From VFMC01 sp044238435 (lineage in GTDB: Bacteria > Actinomycetota > Acidimicrobiia > Acidimicrobiales > Ilumatobacteraceae): a DNA stretch of 63,462 nt. The translations under genes and the position numbers were made by a program. The stretch lies in the NCBI GenBank assembly GCA_044238435.1, contig JBIIDH010000006.1, positions 1 to 63,462 on the forward strand. The letters run 5' to 3'. A model generated the notes under the pieces. That model was given only the letters and a program-made list of their open reading frames with translations. It was not told where the DNA came from and did no database searches. Of this stretch, positions 1 to 8,263 are shown one piece after another (the stretch's first letter is position 1; every line of letters begins with the position of its first letter).

Positions 1-22
1 GGGCCTCGAGGCCCTCGGCTGA
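1..22 (+). CDS. C-terminal end of an upstream gene (partial)
   Basis: The second frame reads six codons (GLEALG) into a TGA at 20-22, so an upstream coding region may end here. Too little is present to identify it. In related genomes a rubrerythrin often precedes the iron-sulfur protein and DUF3501 gene found next, so a rubrerythrin-like gene is a reasonable but untested guess. Confidence 0.3.
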
Positions 23-38
23 CCAACCCTCCGGCCTG

Positions 39-73
39 TCGCGCGGGTCGGTCGGAACGGCCGACCCGCGCGA
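39..73 (+). terminator. strong GC-rich stem-loop before the iron-sulfur gene
   Basis: A perfect 13-bp inverted repeat (arms 39-51 and 61-73, 9-nt loop) ends 13 nt before the ATG at 87. There is no T-tract, so it is either a terminator-like hairpin for the upstream gene or a structure in the leader of the next gene; its 3' arm runs into the GAGG that could serve as ribosome binding site. Confidence 0.5.
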
Positions 74-86
74 GGCTGCATTCGCC

Positions 87-1400
87 ATGAGCACCATCTA
101 CGACCCCAAGCACCCCCTGTACCTCGACGAGGCCGACGTCCGCGAGGAACTCACCCGCGTGTACGACCTCTGCCACGGGTGCCGCCTCTGCTTCAAGTTC
201 TGCACCTCGTTCCCGACGCTGTTCGAGTTCATCGACCGTCACGACGACCAGGACGCGGGCCGACTCACCCCTGCCCAGCAGGACCAGGTCGTCGACGAGT
301 GCTTCCAGTGCAAGCTCTGCTACATCAACTGCCCCTACATCCCCGAACTGCACGAGTGGGCGCTCGACTTCCCGCGCCTCATGCTGCGCGCCGACGCGAT
401 GCGTCACGAGCACAAGCAGATCGGGGTGCGCGACCGCCTCACCACCGAGGTGATGGGTCGCACCGACCTGATGGGCAAGGTCGCCAGCGCAGCGGCGCCC
501 GTCGCCAACAAGGTGGTGGCCGCCAAGGCCGGGTCGCTCATCCGCAAGGTGGTCGAAAAGACCGCCGGCGTCTCGAGCGTACGCCTGCTGCCGCCTTACG
601 CCCGCCAGCGGTTCAGCACCTGGTTCGCCAAGCGTCCCCGCGTGCGCATCAACAAGCGTCAGGGCCGCGTCGCCCTGTTCCCCACTTGCCTCGTGGAGTA
701 CCAGAAGCCCGACATCGGCCAGGACCTCGTGAAGGTGTACGAGCGCAACGGCATCGAGTGCTCGCTGGCCGACGGCGCCTCGTGCTGCGGCGCGCCGTTC
801 CTGCACAGCGGCGACCTCGACCAGTTCACCAAGATCGCCGAGAAGAACGTGAAGGCGCTCGCCGTATCGGTGCGCCAGGGCAAGGACATCGTCGTGCCCC
901 AACCGACGTGCGGCTACGTGCTGAAGAAGGACTACGTCGACTACGTCGGCGGTGCCGACGCCCAACTCGTGAGCGAGCACACCTTCGACGCCGCCGAGTA
1001 CCTGATGAAGGTGCACAAGGCCGAGGGCACCACGCTCGACACCGAGTTCACCGGCGACGTGCCCGAGACGGTCACCTACCACGTGCCGTGCCACCTGAAG
1101 GCCCAGAACATCGGCTTGAAGAGCCGCGACCTGATGAAGCTCACCGGCGCCAAGGTGAAGCTGGTGCAGCAGTGCAGCGGCATCGACGGCATGTGGGGCC
1201 TGCGCGCCGAGAACGCACACCTGTCGATGCCCATCGCCGAGAAGCTGGGCGACGAGATCCGCCGTGCCAACGGCGATGCCGTCGCCGGCGACTGCCATCT
1301 GGCCAACACCGCCATCGCCGAGCAGACGGGTGAGACCCCGATGCACCCGCTGCAGATGGTGGCCCGCGCCTACGGCATCGCCCCCGAACCCCCACGCTGA
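87..1400 (+). CDS. iron-sulfur oxidoreductase with ferredoxin and CCG domains (GlpC/HdrD-like)
   Basis: A 437-residue cytoplasmic electron-transfer protein. Two CxxCxxCxxxC-type [4Fe-4S] motifs are visible at C29-C39 and C72-C82 (CHGCRLCFKFC and CFQCKLCYINC). Two cysteine-rich CCG-type domains follow: the first keeps CCG (ASCCGAPF, about residue 233), while the second has CSGIDG in place of CCG. This is the layout of GlpC and heterodisulfide-reductase D-type subunits. No partner dehydrogenase is next to it; instead it is followed 56 nt later by a DUF3501 gene, a pairing known from many aerobic bacteria, usually with rubrerythrin, which hints at a role in peroxide or redox defence. The substrate cannot be told from sequence. 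Confidence 0.85.
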   Translation: MSTIYDPKHPLYLDEADVREELTRVYDLCHGCRLCFKFCTSFPTLFEFIDRHDDQDAGRLTPAQQDQVVDECFQCKLCYINCPYIPELHEWALDFPRLMLRADAMRHEHKQIGVRDRLTTEVMGRTDLMGKVASAAAPVANKVVAAKAGSLIRKVVEKTAGVSSVRLLPPYARQRFSTWFAKRPRVRINKRQGRVALFPTCLVEYQKPDIGQDLVKVYERNGIECSLADGASCCGAPFLHSGDLDQFTKIAEKNVKALAVSVRQGKDIVVPQPTCGYVLKKDYVDYVGGADAQLVSEHTFDAAEYLMKVHKAEGTTLDTEFTGDVPETVTYHVPCHLKAQNIGLKSRDLMKLTGAKVKLVQQCSGIDGMWGLRAENAHLSMPIAEKLGDEIRRANGDAVAGDCHLANTAIAEQTGETPMHPLQMVARAYGIAPEPPR

Positions 1401-1418
1401 TACCCCCCCCCCGCCAAA

Positions 1419-1437
1419 GCCGGGCTCGCCGCCCGGC
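1419..1437 (+). other. short hairpin between the iron-sulfur gene and DUF3501 gene
   Basis: Arms 1419-1425 and 1431-1437 (GCCGGGC/GCCCGGC) form a perfect 7-bp stem with a 5-nt loop, just before the AGGAG ribosome binding site at 1445-1449. It follows a run of C residues and has no T-tract; it could tune read-through between the two genes. Confidence 0.4.
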
Positions 1438-1456
1438 ACAACCCAGGAGACCCCCC

Positions 1457-2044
1457 ATGTCTCGCAAGCTCATGCTCGACGACATCGTCGATGTCCGCGC
1501 CTACGAACGCCAGCGCGATGCGCTGCGCGCCGAGGTGATCTCGCTGAAGGAGCGCCGTCGCATCGCGCTCGGCACCCTGGTGACGGTGATGTTCGAGAAC
1601 CGCACCACAGTGCGCCATCAGATCCAGGAGATGGCCCGGGTGGAAAAGCTCGTCACCGACGAGGCCATCCAGGAAGAGCTCGACATCTACAACCCGATGG
1701 TGCCCGAGCCCGGCCAGCTGTGCGCCACGATGTTCATCGAGCTCACCACCGACGCGCAGATGCGCGAGTGGCTGCCCAAATTGGTGGGCATCGAACGCAG
1801 TCTGGTGTTCCGTCTGCCCGACGGCTCGCAGGTGCGGTCCATCACCGAGGCCCAGCACGAGGCACAACTCACCCGCACCGATGTCACCGCTGCGGTGCAC
1901 TACGTGCGGTTCGAATTCACCCCGGAACAGGTGGCTGCATTCGACGGCGAGGTGCTGCTCACGGTCGACCATCCCGAGTACCTCGAGGCGGTCGAGTTGC
2001 TGCCGTCCACGGTGGCCGAACTCCGCGGCGATCTGTTGCCCTGA
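1457..2044 (+). CDS. DUF3501 family protein
   Basis: A 195-residue soluble protein of unknown biochemical role, recognised by family features such as the MSRKLMLDDI start, the segment around FENRTT and QIQEM, and YNPMVPEPGQL. AGGAG lies 8 nt before the ATG. Family members are almost always found beside a CCG-domain iron-sulfur protein and often a rubrerythrin, as here, so it probably works with the preceding gene as one unit. No catalytic motif is evident to me, and no signal peptide or membrane segment is present. Confidence 0.85.
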   Translation: MSRKLMLDDIVDVRAYERQRDALRAEVISLKERRRIALGTLVTVMFENRTTVRHQIQEMARVEKLVTDEAIQEELDIYNPMVPEPGQLCATMFIELTTDAQMREWLPKLVGIERSLVFRLPDGSQVRSITEAQHEAQLTRTDVTAAVHYVRFEFTPEQVAAFDGEVLLTVDHPEYLEAVELLPSTVAELRGDLLP

Positions 2045-2161
2045 ACATGCCGCTGGCGACACGCCGGCGTGGATCATCCCTGGCAGCGACGCCGCGTGCG
2101 CGCGGAATCGTCACAAAATGGCTCTGGCGCAGCGGGCCGGATGACTCTAGATTTCTCCCTG

Positions 2162-2179
2162 TTCGGCGCTGTCGCCGAA
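2162..2179 (+). other. hairpin in the whiB leader
   Basis: TTCGGCG at 2162-2168 and its complement at 2173-2179 form a 7-bp stem with a 4-nt loop between a TAGATT -10-like box (2148-2153) and the chosen GTG start of the WhiB gene. It would sit at the 5' end of that transcript. The rest of the 2045-2209 interval shows nothing else I can name. Confidence 0.35.
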
Positions 2180-2209
2180 CGAACACAGCGAAACCTGGGG
2201 GCGAACGTC

Positions 2210-2449
2210 GTGTCTGTCAAGGAGATCTCCTGGCGCCAATTGGGGGCGTGCCGGGGGCTCGAACCGAGCATCTTCTATCCCGAAGACGAAGAGGCGGCCG
2301 AAGAGGCCAAGAGCGTCTGCGCCGAGTGCAAGGTGCGTGTCGCCTGTCTCGAGCACGCACTCTCCATTCGCGAGAAGCAGGGTGTGTGGGGCGGAGCCAC
2401 CGAGCGAGAGCGGCGGCGCATCATCCGCCAACGGCGTCGCACTGCCTGA
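2210..2449 (+). CDS. WhiB-family iron-sulfur transcriptional regulator
   Basis: From the GTG at 2210 the product is 79 residues, normal for a compact WhiB protein. The four cluster-binding cysteines are C14, C37, C40 and C46 (single Cys, then CxxC, then Cys five residues on), followed by the family turn GVWGG and a basic C-terminal tail (ERERRRIIRQRRR) that contacts DNA. The frame is open upstream to ATG codons at 2141 and 2069, but the segment they add is unlike the family and contains a hairpin; GGGGG about 5 nt before the GTG can act as a ribosome binding site. WhiB proteins are confined to Actinobacteria and their phages and act with sigma factor region 4. Which subfamily this is I cannot say. 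Confidence 0.92.
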   Translation: MSVKEISWRQLGACRGLEPSIFYPEDEEAAEEAKSVCAECKVRVACLEHALSIREKQGVWGGATERERRRIIRQRRRTA

Positions 2450-2478
2450 TCACCCGTCGCGCCGGGTGGGCCGTGCCC

Positions 2479-2484
2479 TAGCCT
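2479..2484 (+). promoter_or_regulatory. -10 box for a leaderless trpD transcript
   Basis: TAGCCT matches the actinobacterial TAnnnT -10 pattern and ends 7 nt before the trpD ATG, which would put transcription start on or next to the start codon. Confidence 0.5.
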
Positions 2485-2491
2485 CGTCGCG

Positions 2492-3565
2492 ATGAGCGAA
2501 CTCCTCGAACGACACGGCGGCTGGCCGGCGCTGCTGACGCGGCTGCTCGACCGGCAAGACCTCGACGTCGCCGAAGCCCGCGACGCGATGCGCACCATCC
2601 TGGCGGGCGAAGCCACGGCGGCGCAGCTCATCGGCTTCGTCGTCGCGCTGCGTGCCAAGGGCGAGACGCCCGAAGAGTTGTCGGGTCTGCTCGACGCAGT
2701 GCTCGAGGCTGCCACGGTGGTGCCGCTGTCCGAGCGACTCCGCGACACGGCGGTCGACATCGTCGGCACCGGCGGCGACCGCAGCCACTCGATCAACGTC
2801 AGCACGATGTCGGCCATCGTCACCGCGGGTGCAGGGGTGCCGGTGTGCAAACACGGTGCTCGCGCTGCGTCGTCGAAGTGCGGTACGGCCGATGTGCTCG
2901 AGGCGCTCGGTGTGGCGGTCGACCTGCCCCCGGCCGGGGTGTTGCGCTGCATCGAGCAGGCCGGGATCGGCTTCTGCCTGGCGCCCAGCTACCACCCGGC
3001 GTTCCGCTTCGCCGCGCCCAGCCGGAAAGAGATCGGTATCCCCACCGTGTTCAACCTGCTCGGCCCGATGGCCAACCCAGGACGGGTGCGGCGCCAGCTC
3101 ATCGGCGTCGCCAACCCGTCGGCGGCCGAGCGCATGCTGGCGTCGCTGCGCATCCACGGCTCGATCAAGGCCTGGGTGGTGCACGGCAACGGGCTCGACG
3201 AACTCACCACCACCGGCACCTCCACGGTGCTGGCGCTCGAGGACGATCAGGTGCGCAGCTTCACCGTCGACCCGGTGGCGCTGGGGCTGGCCCCGGCCAT
3301 CATGGCCGAGCTCGTCGGCGGCGAGCCGGCCGAGAACGCCGAGGCGGTCCGGCGGATGGTGGCCGGGCAGCACGGCCCGCACCGCAACATCGTGGTGCTG
3401 AACGCCGGTGCCGCGCTGGTGGTGGCGGGCAGGGCGCAGTCGCTCGAGGAGGGTGTGGCCCTGGCGGCGGAGAGCATCGACTCGGGGGCGGCGGCGGCCA
3501 CGCTGCAGCGCTTCATCGACACCTCGCAGGAGGCGCTGGCCGAGGTGCAGGCGGGCGGTCGGTGA
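2492..3565 (+). CDS. trpD: anthranilate phosphoribosyltransferase
   Basis: Transfers phosphoribose from PRPP to anthranilate, the second step of tryptophan synthesis. The 357-residue product has the family PRPP-binding loop GTGGD (about residue 91), NVST, the KHGARAASSKCG segment (family KHGNRxxSSxxG, with A for the usual N), DVLEALG and FNLLGPMANP. The gene stands apart from other trp genes and is followed by thrB with a 4-nt overlap, so it heads a small operon of unrelated amino-acid enzymes. There is no ribosome binding site, in keeping with a leaderless start. Confidence 0.95.
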   Translation: MSELLERHGGWPALLTRLLDRQDLDVAEARDAMRTILAGEATAAQLIGFVVALRAKGETPEELSGLLDAVLEAATVVPLSERLRDTAVDIVGTGGDRSHSINVSTMSAIVTAGAGVPVCKHGARAASSKCGTADVLEALGVAVDLPPAGVLRCIEQAGIGFCLAPSYHPAFRFAAPSRKEIGIPTVFNLLGPMANPGRVRRQLIGVANPSAAERMLASLRIHGSIKAWVVHGNGLDELTTTGTSTVLALEDDQVRSFTVDPVALGLAPAIMAELVGGEPAENAEAVRRMVAGQHGPHRNIVVLNAGAALVVAGRAQSLEEGVALAAESIDSGAAAATLQRFIDTSQEALAEVQAGGR

Positions 3566-4416
3566 TCGTCAGGGTCCCGGGCTCGTCGGCCAACCTCGGG
3601 CCGGGCTTCGACGCGTTGGGAATGGCCCTCGGCCTGGAGGTCGAGATGGGCGTGGGCGAGGGCCTGCTCGCGTCGACACCACCCGACGGTGCACGTGCCC
3701 TCGGCAACGGTCATCCGGGCCTCATCGCGTTCCGCGAGGCGGGCGGCGTGGGCTCGCTGTGGGAGCGTTCGTCGTTGCCGATGGGGCGTGGCCTGGGGTT
3801 CAGTGGCGCGGTGCGCGTGGGCGGCGCACTGCTGGCCGAGGCACAGCGCGCCGATGGCGACATCGACCGGGTCGCATCTCGACGCGACGAGGTGATGGCA
3901 CTGGTGGCGCGCCTCGAGGGCCATCCCGACAATGTCGCTGCGTCGCTGTACGGAGGCGTGGTGGCCACTGCTGCACAACGTGTGGTGCAGATCCCGCTCG
4001 CAGTCGACCCGGCGGTGGTGGTGTGGATCCCGTCGTTCATCACCAAGACCGACGAATCCCGCAAGGTGCTCCCCGCCACGGTGCCGTTCGCCGATGCAGT
4101 GTTCAACGTCGGCCGGGTTGCACTGCTGGTGGCGGCACTGGCCGCCGGCGACGTGGCCGCACTCCGCGACGCCACTGCCGACCGACTGCACCAGGACGTC
4201 CGCCTCGCTGCGGCGGCGCCCAGCCGCGTCGCCATCGAGGCAGCGCTCGACGCGGGTGCGTGGTGCGCCTATCTGTCGGGCAGCGGACCCACCGTTGCGG
4301 CGCTGTGCGGGGTGCACGATGCCGAGGCCGTGGCGGCGGCGCTGCCCGCCGACGGGTCGGCACGAGTGCTGCGCATCGATCACGCCGGAGCACAACTCGA
4401 GGTTCCCTTCGGGTGA
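3562..4416 (+). CDS. thrB: homoserine kinase (GHMP family)
   Basis: Phosphorylates homoserine with ATP on the way to threonine. The 284-residue protein starts at a GTG that overlaps the trpD stop (GTGA), giving the family N-terminus VPGSSANLGPGFDALG. The GHMP ATP-binding loop appears as PMGRGLGFSGA (usual form PxxxGLGSSAA, so one Ser is Phe here), followed by EGHPDNVA and the C-terminal SGSGPTVAAL. It is somewhat shorter than the roughly 300-residue norm. hom and thrC, its usual partners, are not in the window. The next gene overlaps its stop by 4 nt. Confidence 0.92.
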   Translation: MIVRVPGSSANLGPGFDALGMALGLEVEMGVGEGLLASTPPDGARALGNGHPGLIAFREAGGVGSLWERSSLPMGRGLGFSGAVRVGGALLAEAQRADGDIDRVASRRDEVMALVARLEGHPDNVAASLYGGVVATAAQRVVQIPLAVDPAVVVWIPSFITKTDESRKVLPATVPFADAVFNVGRVALLVAALAAGDVAALRDATADRLHQDVRLAAAAPSRVAIEAALDAGAWCAYLSGSGPTVAALCGVHDAEAVAAALPADGSARVLRIDHAGAQLEVPFG

Positions 4417-5642
4417 CGTCCGACGCGTTGCCGATGCACGACGATCCGGAGATACCCGACCGCCTGCTGGCCGACGCGCTCGACCTGGCCGTCGCTATTG
4501 CGGCAGCCGGTTCGAAGCAGCGCCCACCGCTGGCCTTCCCCGGCGAACTTCGCTCGCTGTTCAGGCTGCAGCGGCTCTCGGGCGCAGCACTGCGAACCGC
4601 TCGTCGGGCAATCGTGGCCGACGATCTCTTCCGGCGGCGCATCGGTTCGGTGGTGGGCCCCGAACTGCTCGACGAGCCGGGCCTGCTGTGGCTGCAGCGC
4701 CCGGAGGGCTGGCGCGAACGGCTGCGGGTGCTGGCCGACGAGGCCGCTGCCGAGGCATCGGCCGCCGACCTGGCCACCCAGCTCCGCGCCGCTGAACGGC
4801 GCCGACTGGCCGCCGAGCAGGCCGCAGCACGGGCCGTTGCCGACCTGGTCGCCGCCAGGGCCGTGGGTGAACGGCTCGGTGCGGAGCTCGACGTGGCGGT
4901 GGGTGAACTGGCTCAGGTGCGCGGTGCATTGGACGATGCGCAGGCACAGCTGCAACAGCTGCGGATCGAGGCGCGCCGCGCCGCCGACCGTCAGCGTGCC
5001 CTCGACGAGCGCGACGAGCGGACAACGCGAGAACTCGGCGCGGCGCGTGAGGCGCTCGCGGACTCCGAACGAGCGCGCGACGGTGCCGTCGCGGCGCGGG
5101 CTGCGCTGGTCGAGCAGATGATGGCTGCGCCGGCACCAGCCCCTGCGGCGCGGCGCGTCCCGGCCGTTGGCCGCGGCCGACGGCCCATCGCGCTGCCGGG
5201 CGGACTCGTGGGCTCGTCGCGAGGCGCTGCCGAGTTCCTGGTTCGGGTGCCCGGTGTGGTGGTGCTGATCGACGGGTACAACGTCGCCAAACTCGGCTGG
5301 CCGGGTCTGTCGCTCGAGGCGCAGCGTGACCGCTGTGTCGCATCTGCTGAAGACGTAGTGCTGCGGTTCGGTGGGGTGGATGTGCGCATCGTGTTCGACG
5401 GCGCCGATGTGCCGGGGATCCCGGCCGGCCCGCGCCGGCTGGTGCCGGTCCACTTCTCGCCCGAGGGCGTGAAGGCCGACGCTGTGTTGTGTGCGGAGGT
5501 GGCGCGTCTGCCCGTCACGACGCCCGTGGTGGTGGTGACCGACGACCGCGAGGTGCTCGTCGATGTCCGCGGTCGCGGGGCCAACGGTCTGCCGAGTGCC
5601 ACCTGGCTCGACCTGGCCGGCCACCGCAGCACCAGTCGCTGA
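4413..5642 (+). CDS. coiled-coil protein with C-terminal NYN (PIN-like) nuclease domain
   Basis: A 409-residue protein starting at a GTG that overlaps the thrB stop by 4 nt. Residues about 1-105 form an Ala/Leu-rich N-terminal domain, about 105-235 are a long charged coiled coil (repeated Ala, Arg, Glu, few Pro), and about 280-400 carry the NYN domain with VLIDGYNVAK, VFDGAD and VVVTDDREV, which supply the conserved acidic metal-binding residues. NYN/YacP-like domains act on RNA in the characterised cases. No membrane segment is seen. Its target is unknown, and the coupling to thrB may be only organisational. Confidence 0.8.
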   Translation: MTSDALPMHDDPEIPDRLLADALDLAVAIAAAGSKQRPPLAFPGELRSLFRLQRLSGAALRTARRAIVADDLFRRRIGSVVGPELLDEPGLLWLQRPEGWRERLRVLADEAAAEASAADLATQLRAAERRRLAAEQAAARAVADLVAARAVGERLGAELDVAVGELAQVRGALDDAQAQLQQLRIEARRAADRQRALDERDERTTRELGAAREALADSERARDGAVAARAALVEQMMAAPAPAPAARRVPAVGRGRRPIALPGGLVGSSRGAAEFLVRVPGVVVLIDGYNVAKLGWPGLSLEAQRDRCVASAEDVVLRFGGVDVRIVFDGADVPGIPAGPRRLVPVHFSPEGVKADAVLCAEVARLPVTTPVVVVTDDREVLVDVRGRGANGLPSATWLDLAGHRSTSR

Positions 5643-5653
5643 CGTACTGAGTG

Positions 5654-5699
5654 ATCTTGTTCGAGTTTCCGTCGTGGACAACGGAAACTCGAACAAGAT
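5654..5699 (+). repeat. perfect 19-bp palindrome between the NYN gene and the Cys-rich gene
   Basis: Arms 5654-5672 and 5681-5699 are exact reverse complements with an 8-nt loop. The stem is markedly richer in A and T than the surrounding DNA, and there is no T-tract after it. It lies just after the NYN gene stop and 50 nt before the next ATG. It may be a terminator of unusual kind, an operator, or one copy of a mobile palindromic intergenic element. I saw no second copy in this window. Confidence 0.75.
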
Positions 5700-5749
5700 G
5701 TGCGGTGTCGCCCGCAACCGTGTCACACCCCTCTGGCAGGGTGCGCACC

Positions 5750-5989
5750 ATGAGCAATGACACCGTCCTGACCATCTCGTGCGACACGTGCGCTGTGCGG
5801 CACACCGACGCCTGCGACGACTGCGTGGTGAGTTTCCTGTGCGACCCGGCTCGTGTCGACGCCACCTCCACACCGGTCACCGTCGGCCGGCGCGACGCCG
5901 TGGTGCTCGACCTCGACGAGGTTCGCGCCATGCGCCTGCTCGCTTCCGCGGGTCTGGTGCCTACGCTGCGACACCGTGAGGCGATCTGA
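5750..5989 (+). CDS. small Cys-rich protein upstream of queG
   Basis: A 79-residue soluble protein with CDTC (residues 10-13), C21, C24 and C30, a spacing that could bind zinc or an iron-sulfur cluster. The remainder (VVLDLDEVRAMRLLASAGL) looks like a short helical domain. The frame is open further upstream into the palindrome, but the ATG at 5750 gives the only product without that element. The next gene starts inside its 3' end (14-nt overlap), so the two are translated together. I do not recognise a named family; function unknown. Confidence 0.65.
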   Translation: MSNDTVLTISCDTCAVRHTDACDDCVVSFLCDPARVDATSTPVTVGRRDAVVLDLDEVRAMRLLASAGLVPTLRHREAI

Positions 5990-7127
5990 GCCGCTGCCCG
6001 AGCACCTCGACGACGCCTACGTCGCCGAACTGGTGGCCATCGCAGCGCCGTACGGCATCAGCCGCGTCGGCGTGGCACCGGCGACCGTGCTCGAGCGAGC
6101 CCGGGGCGAGTTGATCCGGCGTCGTTCGGCGGGCCTGAACGACGGCATGCAGTTCACCTACAAGAACCCCGAGCGGTCCACCGACCCGCAGGCAGCGGTG
6201 CGCAATGCCCGGGCCGTGCTGGTGGGGGCGAGGTCGTACCTCTACGACGGGCAGTCCACCGACGAGAGGGCGGACCCATCCGTAGGAGAGGGGTCGGTGC
6301 CTGCCCGCATCGCCCGCTACGCCCAGGCCGATCACTACCGGCCGCTGCGTGAGGGCCTGTGGGCGGTGGCCCATCGGCTCCGGCGCGACGGGTGGAAGGC
6401 CGTCGCCTTTGCCGACGACAACTCGATGGTCGATCGCGAGATCGCCTACCGGGCGGGGCTCGGTTGGTTCGGTAAGAACGCCAACCTGTTGCTCGACGGG
6501 GTGGGCAGTTGGTTCGTGCTCGGCAGCGTGGTCACCACGGCGCCGCTGCCGGTGACCGATCGCACGGTGGCCGACGGCTGCGGCAGTTGCCGGCGGTGCA
6601 TCGACCAGTGTCCCACCGGCGCCATCGTCGAGCCGGGGGTCATCGACGCCTCGCGCTGCCTGGCCTGGGTGCTCCAGAAACCCGGCATCATCGACCCTCG
6701 CTGGCGACGGGCCATCGGCGACCGCATCTACGGCTGCGACGACTGCCAGGAGGCGTGCCCGCCCACGGTGCGCCTCGGCGGCCGCGTGCCCGCACCTCCG
6801 GTAGCCGACGGACGGGTTGAGCGCACCCTCGATGCGCTCGAACTGCTGGCCATCGACGACGACGCAGTGCTCGCCCGGTGGGGGCGCTGGTACGTCACCG
6901 ACCGTCAGCCGCGCTGGCTGCGCCGCAACGCCCTCGTCGTGGTGGGCAACTCGGGCCGTGGCACCGATGCCCGGGTGCAGCACACCCTGGTGCGCTACCT
7001 TGCCGACGATGACCCGATGCTGCGTGCCCATGCCGTGTGGGCGGCACGCGAGTTGGGTCAGCACCACCTGCTGCCCGGCGCCGACGACGACCCGCTCGTC
7101 GCTGCCGAACTGAACGAGCCGTGTTGA
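5976..7127 (+). CDS. queG: epoxyqueuosine reductase
   Basis: Reduces epoxyqueuosine to queuosine in tRNA, a cobalamin and 8Fe-8S enzyme of the cytosol. The 383-residue product begins at GTG 5976, inside the end of the previous gene. Family marks include YARVxDYH-like ARIARYAQADHYRPLR, the DNSMVDREIAYRAGLGWFGKN stretch, two ferredoxin motifs (CGSCRRCIDQCPTGA and YGCDDCQEACPP) and a C-terminal HEAT-like segment. No other queuosine gene (tgt, queA) is in the window, so either they lie elsewhere or precursor is salvaged. Confidence 0.93.
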   Translation: MRRSEPLPEHLDDAYVAELVAIAAPYGISRVGVAPATVLERARGELIRRRSAGLNDGMQFTYKNPERSTDPQAAVRNARAVLVGARSYLYDGQSTDERADPSVGEGSVPARIARYAQADHYRPLREGLWAVAHRLRRDGWKAVAFADDNSMVDREIAYRAGLGWFGKNANLLLDGVGSWFVLGSVVTTAPLPVTDRTVADGCGSCRRCIDQCPTGAIVEPGVIDASRCLAWVLQKPGIIDPRWRRAIGDRIYGCDDCQEACPPTVRLGGRVPAPPVADGRVERTLDALELLAIDDDAVLARWGRWYVTDRQPRWLRRNALVVVGNSGRGTDARVQHTLVRYLADDDPMLRAHAVWAARELGQHHLLPGADDDPLVAAELNEPC

Positions 7128-7134
7128 GGGCCCG

Positions 7135-8259
7135 ATGATGAAGCATCTGCTCGTCACCAACGACTTCCCACCGAAGATCGGCGGCATCCAGTCGCTGCTG
7201 TGGGAGTGGTGGCGGCGTCTGCCGCCCGACTCGTTCGCTGTGCTCACCAGCCCCTACGAGGGCAGTGCGGCGTTCGACGCTGCGCAACCATTTCACATCG
7301 AGCGAACCCGTGAACCGGTGCTGTTGCCGCACCCGTGGATGGTGCGCCGCATCGACGAGATGGCGCGTCGGGTGGGCGCAGATCTCGTGGTGCTCGACCC
7401 GGCGGTGCCGTTGGGGCTGGTGGGCCCCTCATTGCACCTGCCGTACGACGTGGTGCTGCACGGCGCCGAAGTCACCGTGCCCGGCCGGCTGCCGGGCTCG
7501 AAGCAGGCGTTGGCCCATGTGCTGCGTCGGGCGCGCCACATCGTTGCCGCAGGTGGCTACCCGGCGGCTGAGGCCGAGCATGCCGCCGGACGCACCCTGC
7601 CCATCACCATCGTTCCGCCGGGTGTCGACGTGGACCGCTTCCACCCGCTCGATCAGGCGGGCCGCGACGCGGCGCGGTTGTCGTTCGGGCTGCCGCTCGA
7701 TGCCGAGCTGATCGTCAGTATCAGCCGGCTCGTACCGCGCAAGGGTTTCGACGTCGCCATCCGTGCTGCGGCTGCGCTGCGGCCCACTCGTCCCGATCTG
7801 CTGCTGGTCATCGCCGGAGGTGGTCGAGACGACGCCCGCCTGCGCCGGCTCGCCGCCGAACTCGATGCCCCGGTGCGGTTCCTCGGACGCGTCTCGAACG
7901 AGGCCCTGCCGCAGCTCTACGCCTGTGCCGACCTGTACGCGATGCTGTGCCGCAACCGTTGGGGTGGCCTCGAGCAGGAGGGGTTCGGCATCGTCTTCGT
8001 CGAGGCCGCAGCCTGCGGTGTGCCGCAGATCGCCGGGGCCAGTGGGGGAGCGGCCGAGGCAGTGGCCCACGGCGAGACCGGCCTCGTGATCGATCGCCCC
8101 GACGACGTCGACGCGGTGGCTGCGGCGATGCGGTCGTTGCTCGACGACCCTGCCCGACGGGCGGCAATGGCCGAGGCCGGCCGCCGGCGAGCGATCGCCG
8201 AGTTCAGCTACGACGTCCTGGCCGAGCGGTTGGGTCGTTCGCTCGGCGCGCTGGCATGA
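7135..8259 (+). CDS. pimB: GT4 mannosyltransferase, PimB-like
   Basis: A 374-residue GT-B glycosyltransferase of family 4. The N-terminal domain has NDFPPKIGGIQ, typical of PimB and related enzymes that add mannose from GDP-mannose to phosphatidylinositol mannosides; the C-terminal domain has SRLVPRKGFD and the E-x7-E motif in EGFGIVFVEAAACG. It probably works at the cytoplasmic face of the membrane. Two adjacent ATGs (7135, 7138) can start it. It is followed by a membrane protein, an SRPBCC protein and a ROK kinase; a PimB-SRPBCC neighbourhood is also known in mycobacteria. The exact acceptor is not proven by sequence. Confidence 0.8.
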   Translation: MMKHLLVTNDFPPKIGGIQSLLWEWWRRLPPDSFAVLTSPYEGSAAFDAAQPFHIERTREPVLLPHPWMVRRIDEMARRVGADLVVLDPAVPLGLVGPSLHLPYDVVLHGAEVTVPGRLPGSKQALAHVLRRARHIVAAGGYPAAEAEHAAGRTLPITIVPPGVDVDRFHPLDQAGRDAARLSFGLPLDAELIVSISRLVPRKGFDVAIRAAAALRPTRPDLLLVIAGGGRDDARLRRLAAELDAPVRFLGRVSNEALPQLYACADLYAMLCRNRWGGLEQEGFGIVFVEAAACGVPQIAGASGGAAEAVAHGETGLVIDRPDDVDAVAAAMRSLLDDPARRAAMAEAGRRRAIAEFSYDVLAERLGRSLGALA

Positions 8260-8263
8260 TGGC

